A stretch of DNA of 64,000 nucleotides from Glutamicibacter ardleyensis (GTDB lineage Bacteria; Actinomycetota; Actinomycetes; Actinomycetales; Micrococcaceae). Where the stretch lies: assembly GCF_014644555.1 (NCBI RefSeq), contig NZ_BMKX01000001.1, forward strand, positions 186,001 through 250,000, read 5' to 3'. The position numbers and the translations under genes are program-made. Each line of letters starts with the position of its first letter. The stretch's first letter is position 1. The notes below the pieces were generated by a model, which did not search any database, was not told the origin of the DNA, and saw only the letters and a program-made list of their open reading frames with translations. Below, one piece after another: positions 8,593 to 17,619 of the stretch.

Positions 8593-8628
8593 GGTGTCAC
8601 GGCGGCTGTTCGCAGCTGCCGTGGCACC
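8593..8628 (+). terminator. Hairpin between ars operon and pstS
   Basis: Arms GGTGTCACGGC and GCCGTGGCACC (one G-U pair) enclose an inner GCTG-TTCG-CAGC stem with a UUCG loop. There is no clear U-tract, so it may be a partial terminator or an RNA-processing site. Confidence 0.5.
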
Positions 8629-8679
8629 ACTGCTAAATTTCTTCCCCTCCCTGACTCTCCCAGCACCTCAGGAGCCCTG

Positions 8680-9828
8680 ATGCGCCCAGCTAATCCACCT
8701 CGACGTTTCGCTCTTCGATCCCCGAGTTCCGTCGCGGCACTCGGACTTGGAATCACCGTGTTACTTACCGGGTGCGGCTCCGACTATCCGCTCGGTGAGG
8801 CGCAGAAGGAGGCCGCTAAGGCAAATACCTCCGACTTGCGTGGCACCTTGACCGGTGGTGGCTCCACCGCGCAAAACGCCGCTATGAACGCGTGGACTAC
8901 CGGTTTCTCTGTCCTGCATCCCAAGGTACAGGTGCAGTATGCCTCGGTTGGCTCCGGTGCCGGACGCGAAGGCCTGCTGGCCTCGGCAACAGAATTCGCT
9001 GGCTCAGATGCGTACCTCAAAGACGAAGAGGTCAAGCGCTCGCAACAGACTTGTGGACCGGGCGGTGCAATCAACATCCCCGCCTATATCTCCCCTATCG
9101 CCATCACGTTCAACCTGCCAGGTATCAATGAATTGAACCTTGATGCGGACACCATCGCCGGTATCTTCAACCGGGACATCCGCTCTTGGCAAGATCCTGC
9201 AATCACCAAGCTCAATCCAGGGGTAGAACTGCCCGATGTCCCGATGACGGTAGTGGCACGCTCCGATGATTCAGGCACCACCGAAAACTTCACCGAATAC
9301 TTGCATAGCGCCGCGCCGAAGGTCTGGAAGTACGAGCCCGATGGTAGCTGGCCTAACGATATTTCCTTGGAAAAAGCGCAGGGTAACGCCGGCGTGGTGA
9401 CCACCGTGGCACGCACCGAAGGCACCATCGCTTACGCCGACGATTCACTCGTTGACGCGACCTTGGGCAAGGTGAAGCTCAAGGTAGGCGACGAGTTTGT
9501 CGAGGTTAGCGGAGAGGCAGCTGCCCTAGCAGTAGCCGAATCTAAACGCGTCGAAGGCAGAGATACCCACGATATTGCCCTTGATCTAGACCGGAAGACC
9601 ACCGCACCCGGAGCATATCCGTTGGTTCTGGTCTCCTACTTGCTGTTCTGCAGTTCATACGAGGATCCGCAGACCGTTGAGCTGATCAAAACCTTCGGTC
9701 ACTACGTAGTGAGCGATGAAGGCCAAAAGATCGCCGCTGATTCCGCAAAGAGTGCACCAATGCCAGAACGTTTAGCTAAGGATGCAAACGCCGCGATCGA
9801 CTCGATTGACGTGCTCGGGGCAAACTAG
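8680..9828 (+). CDS. pstS: Phosphate ABC transporter substrate-binding lipoprotein
   Basis: 382 aa. A signal peptide with lipobox LLTGC (Cys32) indicates anchoring to the outer face of the membrane. Ligand motifs GGGSTAQNAAMNAW near the start of the mature protein, SVGSGAGREGL, and RSDDSGTTENFTEYL match PstS. ATG 8680 has AGGAG 6-10 nt upstream. No pstC, pstA or pstB follows: the gene is closed by a strong terminator and the next gene is convergent. It sits 93 bp after the arsenic operon, and because arsenate is a phosphate mimic, a role in phosphate supply or oxyanion selection under arsenate is plausible but unproven. Confidence 0.9.
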   Translation: MRPANPPRRFALRSPSSVAALGLGITVLLTGCGSDYPLGEAQKEAAKANTSDLRGTLTGGGSTAQNAAMNAWTTGFSVLHPKVQVQYASVGSGAGREGLLASATEFAGSDAYLKDEEVKRSQQTCGPGGAINIPAYISPIAITFNLPGINELNLDADTIAGIFNRDIRSWQDPAITKLNPGVELPDVPMTVVARSDDSGTTENFTEYLHSAAPKVWKYEPDGSWPNDISLEKAQGNAGVVTTVARTEGTIAYADDSLVDATLGKVKLKVGDEFVEVSGEAAALAVAESKRVEGRDTHDIALDLDRKTTAPGAYPLVLVSYLLFCSSYEDPQTVELIKTFGHYVVSDEGQKIAADSAKSAPMPERLAKDANAAIDSIDVLGAN

Positions 9829-9842
9829 AAGATTTCTTATTC

Positions 9843-9880
9843 AAAAGGTGGCGACGGGTTTGATTCCGTCGCCACCTTTT
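9843..9880. terminator. Bidirectional terminator, pstS / sulP
   Basis: Perfect 15-bp arms AAAAGGTGGCGACGG (9843-9857) and CCGTCGCCACCTTTT (9866-9880), with A-runs and T-runs on both sides. Confidence 0.9.
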
Positions 9881-9893
9881 TATTCCATTTCGC

Positions 9894-11414
9894 TTAGTGA
9901 CCGCCGAGCTTTCCACGCATGCGTTCACGCATATTGGTACTGGCCAGGTTCAGACCCGAAACTTCCACATTTTTCCCATACTTCTCGTACTTGTCCGTAA
10001 TGGAATCTAAAGCCGCTATGGTCGAGGCATCCCACAGATGTGATTGATGCATATCAATGACGACGTTCTCAGGATCCTCAGCGTAGTTGAACTGCGTGTA
10101 CAAGTCATTGGACGAAGCGAAGAACAGCTCGCCGTTGACCACATACTTCGCAATTTCCTGATCAAAATGTTCTTCCACCGTGCGGGTCACCGTCACGAAG
10201 TGTGCCACGCGGTTTGCGAAGAGCACCATCGCGGTCAGTACACCGGCGCCGACGCCGATTGCGAGGTTGTGGGTGGCAACGGTGAAGATCACGGTCACCA
10301 GCATGACGGTGGTTTCGCTTTTAGGCATCATACGCAGAGTGGAGGGCTTGATACTGTGCCAGTCGAAGGTTGCAATCGATACAAAGATCATCACAGCAAC
10401 CAGAGCGGCCATCGGGATCAGCGCGACAATATCGCCTAAGACGACCACCAAGATCAGCAGGAAGACACCGGCCAGGAAGGTGGAAATTCGTGTACGCGCG
10501 CCGGAGGCTTTCACATTGATCATGGTTTGCCCGATCATCGCGCAACCACCCATGCCACCAAAGAAGCCGGTAATAATATTTGCGGCACCCTGACCCCAAG
10601 ATTCGCGGGTCTTGTTCGAGTGCGTGTCGGTGACATCATCTACCAGCTTGGCAGTCATCAGTGATTCAAGAAGTCCCACGAAGGCCATGGCTAGGGCGTA
10701 GGGGAAAAGAATCTGCAACGACTCAAGGTTCAACGGAATATCCGGGAAAAACAGCGCCGGCAGAGATTCAGGTAGCTCTCCCTTGTCCCCTACCGTAGGA
10801 ACAGCCAGGGACGCAAAAACGGTAATGAGGGTCAAGACGACGATGGCAACCAGCGGAGCTGGGATCGCGGTAGTCAGTTTCGGTAGGCCGAAGACGATCA
10901 ACAGTCCCAACGCGGTCAGTGGGTAGACCAGCCAAGGGACACCGAGTAGTTCTGGGACCTGGGACATGAAAATCAGGATCGCCAGCGCGTTGACGAAGCC
11001 AACCATCACCTGACGCGGAATGAACCGCATCAGTTTGGCAACTCCTAAGACCGCAAGAAGAACCTGGAAAATGCCGGCCATGATTACTGCGGCAATGAAG
11101 TAGTCAATGCCATGACTTTCCACCAACGGTGCGATCACTAGGGCGATGGCACCGGTAGCAGCGGAAATCATGGCGGGACGTCCGCCAAGGAAGGCGATTG
11201 AGACCGCCATGGTAAAGGACGCAAAGAGACCAATGCGTGGGTCAACACCGGCGATGATGGAGAAGGCGATGGCCTCTGGAATGAGGGCCAGCGCGACGAC
11301 CAGTCCGGCGAGTACTTCGGTTTTAAGTAGACGCGGAGACTTTAAGGTGCGTAGCACCGATTGCCGCTCCACGGGTGTGAGAGCTTGGTGTTCTGCGGGT
11401 GCTTGTATGCTCAC
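9894..11414 (-). CDS. SulP family inorganic anion transporter with STAS domain
   Basis: 506 aa from GTG 11414, which has GGAG 8 nt upstream; an in-frame ATG at 11432 lacks a visible ribosome binding site. The N-terminal SulP core has about ten to twelve membrane segments (LAGLVVALALIPEAIAFSIIAG early; GFFGGMGGCAMIGQTMIN mid-protein). A C-terminal cytoplasmic STAS domain covers about residues 400-495. The family carries sulfate, bicarbonate or other anions with sodium or protons; the substrate cannot be read here. It diverges from a MerR regulator across a 30-bp palindrome, so it is probably that regulator's target. Confidence 0.87.
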   Translation of the reverse strand: MSIQAPAEHQALTPVERQSVLRTLKSPRLLKTEVLAGLVVALALIPEAIAFSIIAGVDPRIGLFASFTMAVSIAFLGGRPAMISAATGAIALVIAPLVESHGIDYFIAAVIMAGIFQVLLAVLGVAKLMRFIPRQVMVGFVNALAILIFMSQVPELLGVPWLVYPLTALGLLIVFGLPKLTTAIPAPLVAIVVLTLITVFASLAVPTVGDKGELPESLPALFFPDIPLNLESLQILFPYALAMAFVGLLESLMTAKLVDDVTDTHSNKTRESWGQGAANIITGFFGGMGGCAMIGQTMINVKASGARTRISTFLAGVFLLILVVVLGDIVALIPMAALVAVMIFVSIATFDWHSIKPSTLRMMPKSETTVMLVTVIFTVATHNLAIGVGAGVLTAMVLFANRVAHFVTVTRTVEEHFDQEIAKYVVNGELFFASSNDLYTQFNYAEDPENVVIDMHQSHLWDASTIAALDSITDKYEKYGKNVEVSGLNLASTNMRERMRGKLGGH

Positions 11415-11544
11415 GAATGAGACTCCATTCATTGATGGATTTAGGGCATAAGCCCTTGGGATTGCATAGAATTCTTGGTAGCGCGTCGTTGCGCTCTGCA
11501 GGAGTCAAGGGCTACCTCTTCGGTAGGGCTTGCAAAATCTAGTA

Positions 11545-11574
11545 CAACTCTAACCTAACGTGAGGGTAGGGTTG
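11545..11574. promoter_or_regulatory. 30-bp near-palindrome, candidate MerR operator
   Basis: Arms CAACTCTAACCT and AGGGTAGGGTTG pair at 10 of 12 positions around a 6-nt centre. It lies between sulP and the MerR gene. Length and symmetry fit MerR dimers. Confidence 0.6.
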
Positions 11575-11598
11575 CAATTGACGATCACGGAGGATCCC

Positions 11599-11991
11599 AT
11601 GACTGAACCCGAACCAACAGCCACCAACGCGCGCACTCTACACATTGGTGACATGGTCGAGGCCACGGGACTCTCACACCGCACCATCCGTCACTACGAT
11701 GAGGTGGGACTCCTGCCGGCCAGTACCCGTAGCGAGGGCGGATTTCGCTTATATACCGAATCAGATTTACAGCGCATGCTGGTCATCCGTTCTATGAAGC
11801 CACTGGGTTTCACCTTGGAAGAGATGGGCGAACTGCTAGACACAGTAGACATTTTGGACGCTGAACCGGGCAACAAAACCGCACGTGTTAAGCTCGACGA
11901 ATACACCGAACGAGCCATCACCAAGCGCAATAAATTGGCACTAAATCTTGAACGAGCCGAATCATTCATCGCTGACCTGCATACCAAATGA
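11599..11991 (+). CDS. MerR family transcriptional regulator
   Basis: 130 aa from ATG 11599, preceded by GGAGGA; a GTG start at 11560 would fall inside the palindromic operator and is rejected. N-terminal winged helix with the family hallmark IGDMVEATGLSHRTIRHYDEVGLLP and GGFRLYTESDL, then a coiled-coil dimerisation helix (TERAITKRNKLALNLERAESF). No cysteines are present, so metal or redox sensing of the MerR/SoxR type is unlikely. It is divergent from sulP, whose promoter it probably controls through DNA distortion. Confidence 0.87.
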   Translation: MTEPEPTATNARTLHIGDMVEATGLSHRTIRHYDEVGLLPASTRSEGGFRLYTESDLQRMLVIRSMKPLGFTLEEMGELLDTVDILDAEPGNKTARVKLDEYTERAITKRNKLALNLERAESFIADLHTK

Positions 11992-12094
11992 GTGAGCATT
12001 GCTCGCACATTCGGACCATTTCGGGGACTTTGTCTAGCTACCGCTAGCAGGAAGTAGCGGACAAAAACCGCATTAGGGCCCAGTGGCCCGACAC

Positions 12095-12270
12095 TATAGA
12101 GTTGAAGTATGTCCTACTCGGTTATCACGCATGTGCAGCGCTTGACCGCTGCCGTTTTCCCTAAGGGGAAACTGCTGACCAAGCGTGCCAGTGGCACCAA
12201 CGGGTGGATGAGTTCCTGGGGAACGAACGCGCACGGCGAAATCGCTGGCTGCCCACCACCGCGCTACTAA
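12095..12270 (+). CDS. Possible leaderless 53-aa protein
   Basis: A frame from ATG 12109 to TAA 12270 encodes 53 residues beginning MSYSVITHVQRL and ending GCPPPRY. It has no ribosome binding site, but a TATAGA box (12095-12100) places the transcription start at or next to the ATG, as in leaderless actinobacterial mRNAs. No family is recognised. The feature start includes the -10 box. It could be a chance frame in the MerR-nhaA intergenic region. Confidence 0.25.
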
Positions 12271-12352
12271 TCGCGCGCCCCACACACTTTTAATAAGTAC
12301 CTTTCGCGCGCCTTCACGCCATTTTCCCTTTCTCTAAGAAGGACACCTTACT

Positions 12353-13630
12353 TTGCCGCACCCATCTTCTGACGCAACCCGTCAAGCACCGCATGCCATC
12401 TGGCGCGGAATCAATCAGACGCTCAAACAAGATTCCATGGGTGGCCTGTTGTTGCTTTGCGCGACAATTGCTGCACTGATTCTCGCCAATTCTCCGGCCG
12501 CACCCTGGTATGAGAATCTGAGAGATTTCACTTTTGGTCCCGAATCACTGCACTTGAATCTTTCCGTCGGAGCTTGGGCCGCCGACGGCCTGCTAGCCAT
12601 CTTCTTCTTTGTGGTGGGCCTGGAGCTTAAAGAGGAGTTCGTAGTTGGCAAACTACGCAACCCGCGCACCGCGCTTGTCCCCATCGCCGCTGCCGTTGGT
12701 GGCGTCGCGCTACCCGCAGTGTTTTACACCCTCGTCATCACCACTTCCGGCAGTAGCGCAATCAATGGATGGGCGATTCCGGCGGCTACCGATATCGCCT
12801 TCGCCGTAGCAGTGATTGCGGTGGTCGGAAAATTCCTACCCCCGGCCCTGCGCACCTTCTTACTGACTCTGGCGGTAGTAGATGATCTGCTCGCCATTTC
12901 TATCATCGCCATCTTCTACACCGATGATCTGGCGTGGCTCCCACTGCTCATTGCACTACTTCCGCTAGCACTCTTTACTATTGCCGTGCAGCGCGGAGTC
13001 CGTGCGTGGTGGATCCTCATACCTCTGGGAGTGAGCGTGTGGGCGTTAGTTCATGCTTCCGGTATCCATGCCACCGTTGCCGGAGTGCTTTTGGGCTTCA
13101 TGGTGCCCGTTATCGCTTCTAAGCGTGCACGAGTCAACGTTGGAAAGAACAAAGACGGGGAACCAATCTACGAAGGACTAGCAGCTCATTTTGCTGACCG
13201 TTGGAGCATTGCCTCCTCGATCATCGCCATCCCAATTTTCGCTTTCTTCGCCGCCGGCGTTGCTATCGGAGGCTTTGCGGGACTGCGCGAATCCTTGCTC
13301 AGCCCCGTTGCACTAGGCATCATCGCGGGCCTGATCCTCGGCAAATCTATAGGCATCACCACCGCGACCTTCTTGGTCACCAAGCTTCCCGGTATCGAGT
13401 TAGACCGCAGCATTAAGTGGATCGACTTGCTTGGTATGTCATTTATCGCCGGTATCGGTTTCACCGTTTCACTACTGGTCGGAGAACTAGCCTTCGGCGC
13501 GCAAGGCGAGGAAGCGCAATATGTGAAGGTCGGTGTGCTGTGCGGCTCGCTGCTGGCAGCAATCATCGGAGCACTTATTCTTGGCGCGCGCAATCGCACA
13601 TACCGTGCACTACAGGCCGACATGAAATAG
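12353..13630 (+). CDS. nhaA: Na+/H+ antiporter NhaA
   Basis: 425 aa with about twelve membrane segments. The NhaA signature is complete: ATDIAF (145-150) in the unwound helix IV and the ion-binding aspartate pair Asp177-Asp178 in VVDDLLAIS, equivalent to D163/D164 of E. coli. It exchanges cytoplasmic sodium for external protons, giving salt and alkali tolerance. The start is TTG 12353 with AAGGA about 9 nt upstream; no ATG lies near the expected N terminus. It is followed by about 240 bp of untranslated sequence with a CCGGAAA/TTTTCCGG hairpin near 13742-13765. Confidence 0.93.
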   Translation: MPHPSSDATRQAPHAIWRGINQTLKQDSMGGLLLLCATIAALILANSPAAPWYENLRDFTFGPESLHLNLSVGAWAADGLLAIFFFVVGLELKEEFVVGKLRNPRTALVPIAAAVGGVALPAVFYTLVITTSGSSAINGWAIPAATDIAFAVAVIAVVGKFLPPALRTFLLTLAVVDDLLAISIIAIFYTDDLAWLPLLIALLPLALFTIAVQRGVRAWWILIPLGVSVWALVHASGIHATVAGVLLGFMVPVIASKRARVNVGKNKDGEPIYEGLAAHFADRWSIASSIIAIPIFAFFAAGVAIGGFAGLRESLLSPVALGIIAGLILGKSIGITTATFLVTKLPGIELDRSIKWIDLLGMSFIAGIGFTVSLLVGELAFGAQGEEAQYVKVGVLCGSLLAAIIGALILGARNRTYRALQADMK

Positions 13631-13874
13631 CCTATTTCTTTCGCGTACCAGATCGTGAGTCGCCGTTGGCGCCAAGTCATCTTGCATCTTTGCGTGGGTC
13701 TTTCACACAAAGGTATTCACGATTACGGAGGAGCCCCTAGCCCGGAAATCACTGCTATTTTCCGGCCAGCGGTATCACTTCTGGAGAGTCCTTGTTGAGA
13801 CCGCTTAAAGCGCCAACATTTCATAAGGTAGGCGATTGAGAAACCAGCAATGCCAGCGAGATAAACCATAAGGC

Positions 13875-13904
13875 AAAAGGTCGGTCCCGAGGGACCGACC
13901 TTTT
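13875..13904. terminator. Bidirectional terminator, nhaA / MFS transporter
   Basis: Perfect 14-bp arms AAAAGGTCGGTCCC and GGGACCGACCTTTT separated by GA. It serves the convergent transporter gene and possibly nhaA. Confidence 0.88.
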
Positions 13905-13918
13905 GCTCATGCTGCTAG

Positions 13919-15286
13919 TTACTTGACCTTGGCTGCTTCCTTGAGAAGCCCGGTCTGGATTCGGTCCTGCTCATCGATGTCGGCAAGGCTGACGCCCTTG
14001 GTTTCCTTCATGAAGTACACCGCCACCATCGTGACTATCGCGGCAAACACGATGTAGCCGGCGACGGGAACCCAGGATCCGTAAACCTTCAGTAGGAAGG
14101 TCGCGATGATCGGAGCCATCGAACCTGCCACGATCGAGGTGACCTGGTAACCCAGTGAGACACCCGAGTAGCGCATCCGAGTGGGGAACATTTCGGCCAT
14201 AATGGCAGGCTGCCCGGCATACATCAATGCATGCACCGCCAAGCCACCGGTGATAGTCAGCAAGATAATGAAGTCATTGGATGTGTTGAATAGTGGGAAA
14301 GCGATAACTCCCCAGACGGCCATCAAGATCACTCCGGTCGCGTAGACCGGGCGGCGTCCGCGGGTATCGGTCATTCGTCCGACCAAAGGAACGATGATTG
14401 CGTGGAATATATGTGCCAGCAACATCAACCCAAGAATCTCTGAGGTGTCCATTTTCAGCTGTGTGGCCATATAGGTAATCGAGAAGGTGACGACCATGTA
14501 GTACATGATGTTCTCACCAAAACGCAGTCCCATGGCGGTGAATACGCCTCGTGGGTAACGCTTGAAGACTTCCTTGACGCCGTAACCGGCTGCCGCGTTT
14601 TCTTCCAGTTCTGCTTTGGCTTCCTGGAAGATCGGGGCATCTGAAACTCGGGTGCGGATGTAGTAGCCGACGATCACGATGACCACCGAAAGCCAGAAAC
14701 CTACGCGCCAGCCCCAAGCCAAGAACGCTTCTTCACTCAGAGTTGATGAGAGCACAAGCAACACTATGGTGGCCAACAGGTTACCGATAGGCACCGCAGC
14801 CTGTGGCCAGGAGGCCCAGAATCCGCGTTCCTTATTTGGTGCGTGTTCGGCGACGAGCAACACCGCTCCACCCCATTCGCCACCGACGGCGAAGCCTTGC
14901 AGGAAGCGCAAGACGATCAGCAGGATCGGGGCCGCATAGCCAATGGCGTCGAAAGTTGGGAGGCAACCCATGAGGAAGGTGGTGGCACCGACCAGTATGA
15001 TGGCGATTTGCAGCAGGTGCTTGCGACCGTATTTATCACCAAAGTGGCCGAAGACGATGCCGCCAATAGGGCGGGCGATGAAGCCGACCGCGTAAGTCAG
15101 GAAGGCTTTGATGATGTTGTCTAGCTCGTTGCCCGCGTCGGGAAAGAAGATCTTGTTAAAGACCAATGTGGCGGCGGTGGCGTAGAGGAAAAATTCGTAC
15201 CATTCCACGACGGTGCCGGCCATGGAGGCGGAGACGACCCGGCGTAAGCCTTTGCGTTCGGCCTTGGTTGAGGTTTCGGATACCAA
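13919..15286 (-). CDS. MFS transporter, metabolite:H+ symporter (MHS) family
   Basis: 455 aa, twelve membrane helices. The N terminus GTVVEWYEFFLYATAATLVF, the loop GHFGDKYGRKHLL and LRFLQGFAVGGEWGGAVLL are typical of the MHS subfamily (ProP, KgtP, ShiA). These take up organic acids or compatible solutes with protons. The substrate is not determinable. It stands alone with its own terminator and a long upstream region that carries a CGCACA-G-TGTGCG palindrome. Confidence 0.87.
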   Translation of the reverse strand: MVSETSTKAERKGLRRVVSASMAGTVVEWYEFFLYATAATLVFNKIFFPDAGNELDNIIKAFLTYAVGFIARPIGGIVFGHFGDKYGRKHLLQIAIILVGATTFLMGCLPTFDAIGYAAPILLIVLRFLQGFAVGGEWGGAVLLVAEHAPNKERGFWASWPQAAVPIGNLLATIVLLVLSSTLSEEAFLAWGWRVGFWLSVVIVIVGYYIRTRVSDAPIFQEAKAELEENAAAGYGVKEVFKRYPRGVFTAMGLRFGENIMYYMVVTFSITYMATQLKMDTSEILGLMLLAHIFHAIIVPLVGRMTDTRGRRPVYATGVILMAVWGVIAFPLFNTSNDFIILLTITGGLAVHALMYAGQPAIMAEMFPTRMRYSGVSLGYQVTSIVAGSMAPIIATFLLKVYGSWVPVAGYIVFAAIVTMVAVYFMKETKGVSLADIDEQDRIQTGLLKEAAKVK

Positions 15287-15837
15287 TGGTTTTCCTTCCA
15301 GCGTGAGGGTCCGAACCCGGACCCACCAGTGATGACTAAGAATGAGTATGTCCTAGGTCACAGTGTGATGGTAGGTAAAAACGTCGTAAACCAGTAACCT
15401 CTTTCGCACATCGAGGGTGCACCAGCGCACAGTGTGCGTCAGGTTGTTACCGAAGAATTCGCTGTACTCCATAAAATGCTCAAACGGTTGTGCAGTGATG
15501 CAGAGTTAGAGGGCCACCCGACTATGGTCATGATTGACCAAATCAGCGAAACGGCGAGACTCACCCGCGGTGCGCAATCTTAAGCCGACATCTATTCAAG
15601 ATCTTCTGAACGCAAAGAGCTGCGCAGATTGAAGGTACACCCACTACACATCGACAGATCACGCACTTTGGGAATCACCTGGTGCGTCTAAAAACGAATA
15701 TTTGGATTCCGTCGAGACAATCTAAAGTGTGGACTAAGAGGCGAGCTCAGTTGAAGAGCTGTGGGCCAATGCCAACGCACATATTTGACTCAGGGCCTTC
15801 ACCGGCCAGTAGTCTCGGTGTAGGAATAGGAGAACTC
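15287..15837. other. Intergenic region with a palindrome and a possible gene remnant
   Basis: CGCACA-G-TGTGCG (15426-15438) is a candidate operator for the leftward transporter. A 49-codon frame from GTG 15434 to TAA 15583 has no ribosome binding site and no recognised family; it may be a degraded gene. Nothing else is supported. Confidence 0.35.
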
Positions 15838-16161
15838 ATGAGTGAAAAACCTGAGGTTTATGGGGTTAACGTCGATTTGCAGACTCGGTGCGCGCACTAC
15901 CACCAGGACATCGACGTCATTGCGATCAAGCATTACTGCTGCGGTAAGTACTACCCATGCCACCTCTGCCATGAAGAAACTGCCGGGCATCCGGTAGTGC
16001 TTTGGCCTGTTGAGAGGTTCACAGACCCCGCAGTACTCTGCGGGGTCTGCTCCCTTCAACTAAGCGTCAACGAATACCTCAAGACGAACACTTGCCCAGC
16101 CTGTGATGCGCTATTTAATCCCGGGTGCAAGTTGCATCTTCAGCTGTATTTCGAGGTCTAA
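15838..16161 (+). CDS. CHY zinc finger protein
   Basis: 107 aa from ATG 15838, with AGGAG 6-10 nt upstream; the frame reaches further left but without family resemblance. Eleven cysteines and several histidines are arranged as in the zf-CHY domain: RCAHYHQDIDVIAIKHYCCG, YYPCHLCHEE, CGVCSLQLSV and CPACDALFNPGC. The domain binds three zinc ions. Eukaryotic members are E3 ligases (PIRH2); free-standing bacterial copies have no assigned role. Its stop overlaps the stop end of the convergent mycothione reductase by 4 bp. Confidence 0.85.
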   Translation: MSEKPEVYGVNVDLQTRCAHYHQDIDVIAIKHYCCGKYYPCHLCHEETAGHPVVLWPVERFTDPAVLCGVCSLQLSVNEYLKTNTCPACDALFNPGCKLHLQLYFEV

Positions 16162-17558
16162 AGCAAGCCGGAGTCCGGGACGTCCAATCCGAGGAGCGCG
16201 TTCTCCACGACTTCCATCAGCGCCGGGTGAATCCAGTACTGACCGGTGGCCGCGGTATGTGCATCAATATCCAGATTCATCGCCATGATGACCGGCTGGA
16301 TCAGGTTTGAAGATTCCGGGCCCATCGCGTGGGCACCGACCAGCTTGCCGGTGCGCTTGTCAGCCAACACCTTGAACAATCCGGTCTGTTCTTCCATTGC
16401 CCAACCGTAGGCAGTATCTCCGAACTTCTGCGTCTTCACCGTGAGGTTTTCCGCGCCAAGCTGTTCACGTGCTTCCTCTTCGGTGAGCCCAATGATTGCG
16501 ATCTCCGGGTGAGTGAACACCGCAGCCGGTACCGCTCTGTTCGAGTTTTTACGCAAGGATTCTGGGTGTTCTAGGTTGTAGGCAACCAGGCGTGCCTCGT
16601 AGTTGGCCACATGCTTCAGCTGCGCCGCGGAGCTAATGTCACCGAGTGCGTAGAGACCGGTGACGGGTTTACCTGCGCGTAGCACCCGCTGGTATTCGTC
16701 GACTTTGAGTCGCCCGTCTTGGTGGAGGTCCAGCCCGGCTTTTTCGGCACCAATTTTGTCGGTGTTAGGGATTCGCCCAATAGCGACCAGTACCGCGTCG
16801 GCGCTCAATGTTTCATCTCCCAAAACCACATCCAGACCGGAATCTGTCTGACGAAGAGCCTTCGCCTCGGTGTGATAACGAACCGTCCAGTGAGCGGCGG
16901 CTTCCTTGTTGTAGGCGTCGGAAATTTCGGTGTCTAGCTGGCGCATCAACGCTCCGGAGCGCACCAGCTGGGTGACCTTGGTGCCGAGTCCGGAGAACAT
17001 GGCGGCAAACTCGCAAGCAATGTAACCGCCACCGATAATCACCAAAGACTCTGGCAGTTTGTCCAGACGCATGACGCTATCGGAGGTGTGCACCGCGTCA
17101 AGTTCGATACCTTCGATATTGGGCATGCTGGGGCGGGAGCCGGCGGCAATGACGAGCTGTTTGGCGGAGATCGTCGTGCCATCCTGAGCGGTCAGCGTAT
17201 TGTCTTGCCCTAAGGTGACGTACTGGGAGATGAGTTCGACGTTTTCTAACCGTTCGCGGTAGTCCTCACCGCCGGAGGAGATCGCGTCAATTCGGCCAAA
17301 GATTCGATCACGCATGGCTGGCCAGTCAACATTTTCTACCGACATTTTCACGCCGAGAAGTGCAGCCTCTTCCACCCCACGGGCCAGGTGCGCCGGGCGA
17401 ACAAACATCTTCGTGGGGATACATCCAACGTTCAGGCAGGTACCGCCGAAGGTTGAGCCTTCGGCGATAGCCACTTTCTTGTCATCCCAGTAATTGGTAA
17501 TCAGCGAGTTGCCCGAACCCGAGCCAATAATAGCGAGATCTACGTTGTGCGAAGTCAT
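16158..17558 (-). CDS. mtr: Mycothione reductase
   Basis: 466 aa class I flavoprotein disulfide reductase. FAD motif IIGSGSGNSL at 10-20, redox disulfide Cys41/Cys46 in GGTCLNVGCIPTK, NADPH motif VIIGGGYIACEFA near 180, second FAD motif ALGDISS near 305, and C-terminal HPALMEVVENALL with the His-Glu pair. The N-terminal region (ITNYWDDKKVAIAEG) matches Mtr rather than lipoamide or glutathione reductases. It keeps mycothiol reduced, so the organism is a mycothiol user; this bears on the cofactor of the nearby arsenate reductase. Confidence 0.9.
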   Translation of the reverse strand: MTSHNVDLAIIGSGSGNSLITNYWDDKKVAIAEGSTFGGTCLNVGCIPTKMFVRPAHLARGVEEAALLGVKMSVENVDWPAMRDRIFGRIDAISSGGEDYRERLENVELISQYVTLGQDNTLTAQDGTTISAKQLVIAAGSRPSMPNIEGIELDAVHTSDSVMRLDKLPESLVIIGGGYIACEFAAMFSGLGTKVTQLVRSGALMRQLDTEISDAYNKEAAAHWTVRYHTEAKALRQTDSGLDVVLGDETLSADAVLVAIGRIPNTDKIGAEKAGLDLHQDGRLKVDEYQRVLRAGKPVTGLYALGDISSAAQLKHVANYEARLVAYNLEHPESLRKNSNRAVPAAVFTHPEIAIIGLTEEEAREQLGAENLTVKTQKFGDTAYGWAMEEQTGLFKVLADKRTGKLVGAHAMGPESSNLIQPVIMAMNLDIDAHTAATGQYWIHPALMEVVENALLGLDVPDSGLL

Positions 17559-17619
17559 GGACTCATCGTAATTCAGCGCGAGACGCTGGATCGAGTTTTC
17601 GCCGCGAAGCGAAGCTAGG

